A DNA stretch of 64,000 bases. Source: Bacillota bacterium. GTDB taxonomy: Bacteria > Bacillota > Clostridia > Oscillospirales > Ruminococcaceae. Shown here in pieces: positions 60,827 to 64,000 of the stretch. The stretch lies in NCBI GenBank assembly GCA_023460035.1, contig JAEWRN010000042.1, positions 62,001 through 126,000 of the forward strand, written 5' to 3'. Positions within the stretch are counted from its first letter, which is position 1, and each line of letters starts with the position of its first letter. Made by a program: the position numbers and the translations under genes. Under the pieces are notes generated by a model, which was given only the letters and a program-made list of their open reading frames with translations, did no database searches and was not told the origin of the DNA.

Positions 60827-63800
60827 TTATTCGGTCACTGTTTCTTCTTCCTTTTCTTCTCTGCGAGATTTCAACAGTAATACAGCGTTGCCGATTGCCA
60901 AAATCACGAAGAAAATTGTCCACCAGTCCACAAAACGGAAGCGCCACACAAGCGGCTGGGTGAGGAAAAACAGTAGAACACTGAGTGCCGCAAATAAGAT
61001 ACTTAACGCGCCATATCCGCTGATGGAATAGCGCTCCTCTGTGTTTTCCGCGGAATCATCTTCCTGCGTTTCTTTGCGCAGGCGTAGCAGCGACAAAACG
61101 GCGAGCACTGTCGTGAGTAACGTCAGCAGCAAATCCATCACGGTCAAGCGCGGCGGTGCTGTTTGCTGCGGCACAGGGAGAATCTCACTCGTAGCATCTT
61201 CCTCCGGCTTAGGTTCTACTTCAGGCGTAGACTGCGGCGGTTCAGATTTTTGTGGTTTTGCAGGTGCCGCCATCTGCGTGACCGGCACGGGATAAACTGT
61301 TTTGTTTTCGCACAGGTCCCATACCACAAAAGGGTATTCGCCATTTTTGGTTACTTCATAGGTCGTCCCGCTGACAGCATATACCACAGAGTCGTCCGGC
61401 TTGACGATGCTGTCGGTTCCCGCAATCGAAGAATCTGCACTAAAGTTGATAGTGATCTTGCCGTTTTTGTCTGTGGTCAACGTATGCGTAGCCGTGGGAG
61501 GTGTCTTATCCAGCAGAAAATCACGCGCTTTTTCTTCGCTCACATTGCCCGCAATATCCCATACACGCACAGTGACGGTTGCGGCCTGTTCTTCAGTGAA
61601 CACCGGCGGTTTTTCAAGAGAAAACGCCTGCCAATCGCCGCCGTCCACTTTGTACTCATAGCGATCAACACCGGAGGCATCGTCTTTTGCGGCGGCGGTC
61701 AGCGTGATGTCCTTGTTGTAATACTCGGGTTTTGCACCGTAATCGGGATAGCTCACGCCCTCGGAATGCGCAAAATGAAAATCAACAGTCGCCTTTACAA
61801 GGTCAATATTTTTTACAGGCACAGTCAGTGTTGTTTGGTTGCCTGCATTGTCGGTGACGACAAAGTCATAGCTGCCGTTGATTTTTACAATAAATTCGGT
61901 GCTGTCAGCTTCCACCACCGTTTCATCGGGAAGCTGAATAGATTTCACACCGCTCGGCTCATATCCGTCATCGGGCTTCAGGTCGGTGGCAGTCACTTTG
62001 ATTTTAACGGTCTGATTTGTCCAAATATCGGGTGTAAGGGTGTACTCAGCTTTCGGCGCAAGATGGTCAAGATTTTTTACTTCCACGCGATAGTCTGTGG
62101 TATTTCCGGCTTTATCTGTAACGCTGAAATCATACCAGCCGTTTTCGGTTACCGTAAAATCAGCCTTGTCACTGTCAACCGTCGTGCCGTCCGGCAGCGT
62201 AATAAAATCTACACCGCTTGGGGCATAGCCATCCTCAGGCGCAGGATCTTTGGCGGTCAGCTCAATCGTCACTTTGTCGTTTGTCCACGTAGCAGGCTTT
62301 AATGTGTGCGACAGCTCCGGTGCGATTAAATCAATGTTTTTCACCGTGACAGGATATTGCAGGACGTTACCGCAGTTGTCACGGATGGCAAAATCGTATA
62401 CGCCGCATACACTCACTTTATAAGTGGCCGTGTCGCCCTCGATTATCGTGCCATCGGGCAGCGTAATATCTCGTACACCGGAAAAGGCATCATCGGCGGT
62501 TACGGTAATGGTGACATCACCATTTGTCCAACCGTCATCGGAAAGAATATAGCTTGCGATTGGCTCGGTTTCTTCAAACAAGAATTTTGCGTCAATCGGA
62601 TCGGACTTGTTGCCCGCATAGTCCACAGCTTTGCCGACTACCGTACCCAAAAATTCAGCCGTCATCGCAGGCTTTTCGGCTTCACTGTACACTGCCCATT
62701 TGTCAGGCACAATTTCTGCGGCGTCGGCAACAAACTGATACTGGATTTCTTTGATACCCACTTCGTCATGAGCAGTCAGCGTGGGTCGGTCGACCACATT
62801 GAACAGCGGATACGCAAACTTGCCCTCCGGCGCATTATTGGTGGAGGAATGCACGATGCTGTCCATTTCCGGTTTTGTGCGGTCGATGGTATCAATTTTT
62901 ACGGCAAACGGTACGGACACGCGCTGCACATTGTCTTTTACCCATGCGTAATAGGTGCCGTTTTCGGTGATGCCGCCAAACGCGTTGCCATCCTGCCATG
63001 CGGTCGGCTGCGCATTCGTTGTGGTGAGTGCATATTGCCCAACGCCGGACTCTTTATCAACGCCGATAATGGTAACGGTTTTCTCCTGTGTCCAAGCGGC
63101 ATTAAAATTAGCCGCATCAACAATCGGGTTTACCTTGTCAATACGGTCTATCGTGAATGCAACAGGTTCAGACACATTGCCTGCCGCGTCCTGCGCAAAA
63201 GCGTAGTAGGTGGCGTTGTTTGTGAACCGGAACGTGTAGGTGCTGGTTGCGCGCTGCCAGGTGATTGTACCGTTAGCAGAAGCCGCCCAGCCGATTTTAA
63301 CCACACCGCTGTTGTCATCGGTGGCAGTAATTTTCGCCCAGTTTTGTTCGGCATCCCATGTGCGCTGTGTTTCCACTTCCGTGACAATCGGGGGCACACT
63401 ATCAAGTGCAGTCACTTTTACTTCTGTGCCGGAAGAAATGTTTCCGGCATTATCCAGCGCCCACACATAGTAAGTGCCGTTCTTGTTGACAATCGGCATG
63501 CTGGCGCTGAACGCCGATGCCGCAGGCGCAGAATTGGCAGAGCTGACCGCATAACCTTTCACGCCGCTGTCGGCATCAGAAGCCGTGATGTTCAGCGTCA
63601 TGGTAAGATTGGCACTCGGCGTTTGATTGACAGCGCTGATAACTGGAGCGACCTTGTCAATGTACACCTTTTGCTGCTCCACTGCCGAAACGTGCCCCAC
63701 GTTATCGACCACACGCCCAGCAACGGTATGAATCCCATGTGCCGAAAGCGTAAAGACGCTCATGTATCGGCTATATGCGCCACCGTCTGTGCAGACCTCG

Positions 63801-64000
63801 GTGCGGTTTACACCGCTGTATGTGTCGCCGTTATCTTTGAGCGACACGGTGACATTTTGATTTGTCCAGCCGCTGACAGAGGGGGAAACAGTAGGCTTAT
63901 TCGGTGCGACGTTATCCACATGCACCTTCGCGGTTACGGTATCAGTGGAAGCGTTGCCTGCGCCGTCTACGGCTCTTGTTGTAATGGTGGTTTCACCGCC
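60827..64000 (-). CDS. Giant Ig-repeat surface protein (5' end outside window)
   Basis: The frame is open from the stop at 60827 to the window edge, so the N-terminus is missing; at least 1057 residues are present. It is made of tandem Ig-like repeats (motifs NGTYYAWVKDN, DNAGN, SGVDFITLPDGT, VKNIDLIAPE). Near the C-terminus there are a Pro/Glu/Lys spacer and three hydrophobic segments (VMDLLLTLLTTVLAVLSLL, GALSILFAALSVLLFFL, WWTIFFVILAIGNAVLLL) with a charged tail, in place of an LPXTG signal. A membrane-anchored adhesin or mating-contact protein is likely; it is probably element cargo. Confidence 0.85.
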   Translation of the reverse strand, partial: GGETTITTRAVDGAGNASTDTVTAKVHVDNVAPNKPTVSPSVSGWTNQNVTVSLKDNGDTYSGVNRTEVCTDGGAYSRYMSVFTLSAHGIHTVAGRVVDNVGHVSAVEQQKVYIDKVAPVISAVNQTPSANLTMTLNITASDADSGVKGYAVSSANSAPAASAFSASMPIVNKNGTYYVWALDNAGNISSGTEVKVTALDSVPPIVTEVETQRTWDAEQNWAKITATDDNSGVVKIGWAASANGTITWQRATSTYTFRFTNNATYYAFAQDAAGNVSEPVAFTIDRIDKVNPIVDAANFNAAWTQEKTVTIIGVDKESGVGQYALTTTNAQPTAWQDGNAFGGITENGTYYAWVKDNVQRVSVPFAVKIDTIDRTKPEMDSIVHSSTNNAPEGKFAYPLFNVVDRPTLTAHDEVGIKEIQYQFVADAAEIVPDKWAVYSEAEKPAMTAEFLGTVVGKAVDYAGNKSDPIDAKFLFEETEPIASYILSDDGWTNGDVTITVTADDAFSGVRDITLPDGTIIEGDTATYKVSVCGVYDFAIRDNCGNVLQYPVTVKNIDLIAPELSHTLKPATWTNDKVTIELTAKDPAPEDGYAPSGVDFITLPDGTTVDSDKADFTVTENGWYDFSVTDKAGNTTDYRVEVKNLDHLAPKAEYTLTPDIWTNQTVKIKVTATDLKPDDGYEPSGVKSIQLPDETVVEADSTEFIVKINGSYDFVVTDNAGNQTTLTVPVKNIDLVKATVDFHFAHSEGVSYPDYGAKPEYYNKDITLTAAAKDDASGVDRYEYKVDGGDWQAFSLEKPPVFTEEQAATVTVRVWDIAGNVSEEKARDFLLDKTPPTATHTLTTDKNGKITINFSADSSIAGTDSIVKPDDSVVYAVSGTTYEVTKNGEYPFVVWDLCENKTVYPVPVTQMAAPAKPQKSEPPQSTPEVEPKPEEDATSEILPVPQQTAPPRLTVMDLLLTLLTTVLAVLSLLRLRKETQEDDSAENTEERYSISGYGALSILFAALSVLLFFLTQPLVWRFRFVDWWTIFFVILAIGNAVLLLKSRREEKEEETVTE

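Noticed and set aside
61163..62302. 379-codon plus-strand frame opposite the surface protein
   Set aside because: Antisense to repeat-rich coding sequence, with no ribosome site and no recognisable domain.
1..64000. CRISPR array
   Set aside because: No regularly spaced short direct repeats with unique spacers were seen; the only regular repeats are the protein repeats of the surface gene.

Overview
The window looks like a chromosome of a Gram-positive Clostridia member, probably Oscillospiraceae/Ruminococcaceae (Gemmiger, Subdoligranulum or Faecalibacterium relatives). The basis is a GC-rich core with the zapA-U32-dut-DUF4321-maf-mreBCD-PBP2 gene set, strong Shine-Dalgarno sites, frequent TTG/GTG starts and a Tn1549-type conjugative element. 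The genus is a guess.

Region 1 (1-11.5 kb) is host core: glycogen phosphorylase (minus strand), then a plus-strand series of cell-division, wall and housekeeping genes ending in a penicillin-binding protein 2. Region 2 (11.5-12.07 kb) is the junction with an integrative element. It holds a good tRNA promoter, a 5' half-copy of a tRNA-Ser gene, about 160 bp of other DNA, an intact tRNA-Ser(CGA) and its terminator. Copies of an 11-bp sequence (AGGGTAGAACT) lie in opposite orientation on the two sides of the intact tRNA, like integrase arm sites. Region 3 (12-16.5 kb) is the integration and control module: tyrosine integrase, small excisionase-like HTH protein, sigma-like regulator, zinc-ribbon protein, ImmA/IrrE protease and a LexA-type repressor with its own promoter and operator.

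Region 4 (16.7-41.5 kb) looks AT-richer and is a defence island, nearly all on the minus strand. From the promoter at 40.85 kb leftward it reads: small HTH protein, a 1028-residue protein of unknown function, PAPS-reductase-like BrxP, giant ATPase BrxC/PglY, PglZ, BrxL, a small zinc-ribbon protein, a cysteine desulfurase and a WYL regulator. This is a type 4 BREX system, which has no PglX methylase, here carrying its own sulfur-mobilising enzyme. It continues with short gaps into a PLD/DEAD-helicase/DUF3427-type protein, an unknown 208-residue protein and a Nudix hydrolase. A separate operon encodes a Gabija-like pair (OLD/TOPRIM ATPase and UvrD-like helicase).

Region 5 (41.6-64 kb) is the conjugation backbone of a Tn1549/CTn2-like ICE: CHAP wall hydrolase, class B sortase, VirB4, PrgI, VirB6-like, Maff2, VirD4, PcfB, relaxase, MobC, a probable oriT, a TOPRIM primase-like protein, ArdC antirestriction protein, several small element proteins, a secreted acidic protein and a very large Ig-repeat surface protein that runs off the window. 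A three-gene cassette with its own operator-bearing promoter interrupts the backbone between the VirB6-like and Maff2 genes. The right end of the element is not in the window.

Together, the element carries defences against phage (BREX-4, Gabija-like, helicase/Nudix), an antirestriction factor that would help it enter new hosts, and a LexA/ImmA switch of the kind that links excision to DNA damage.
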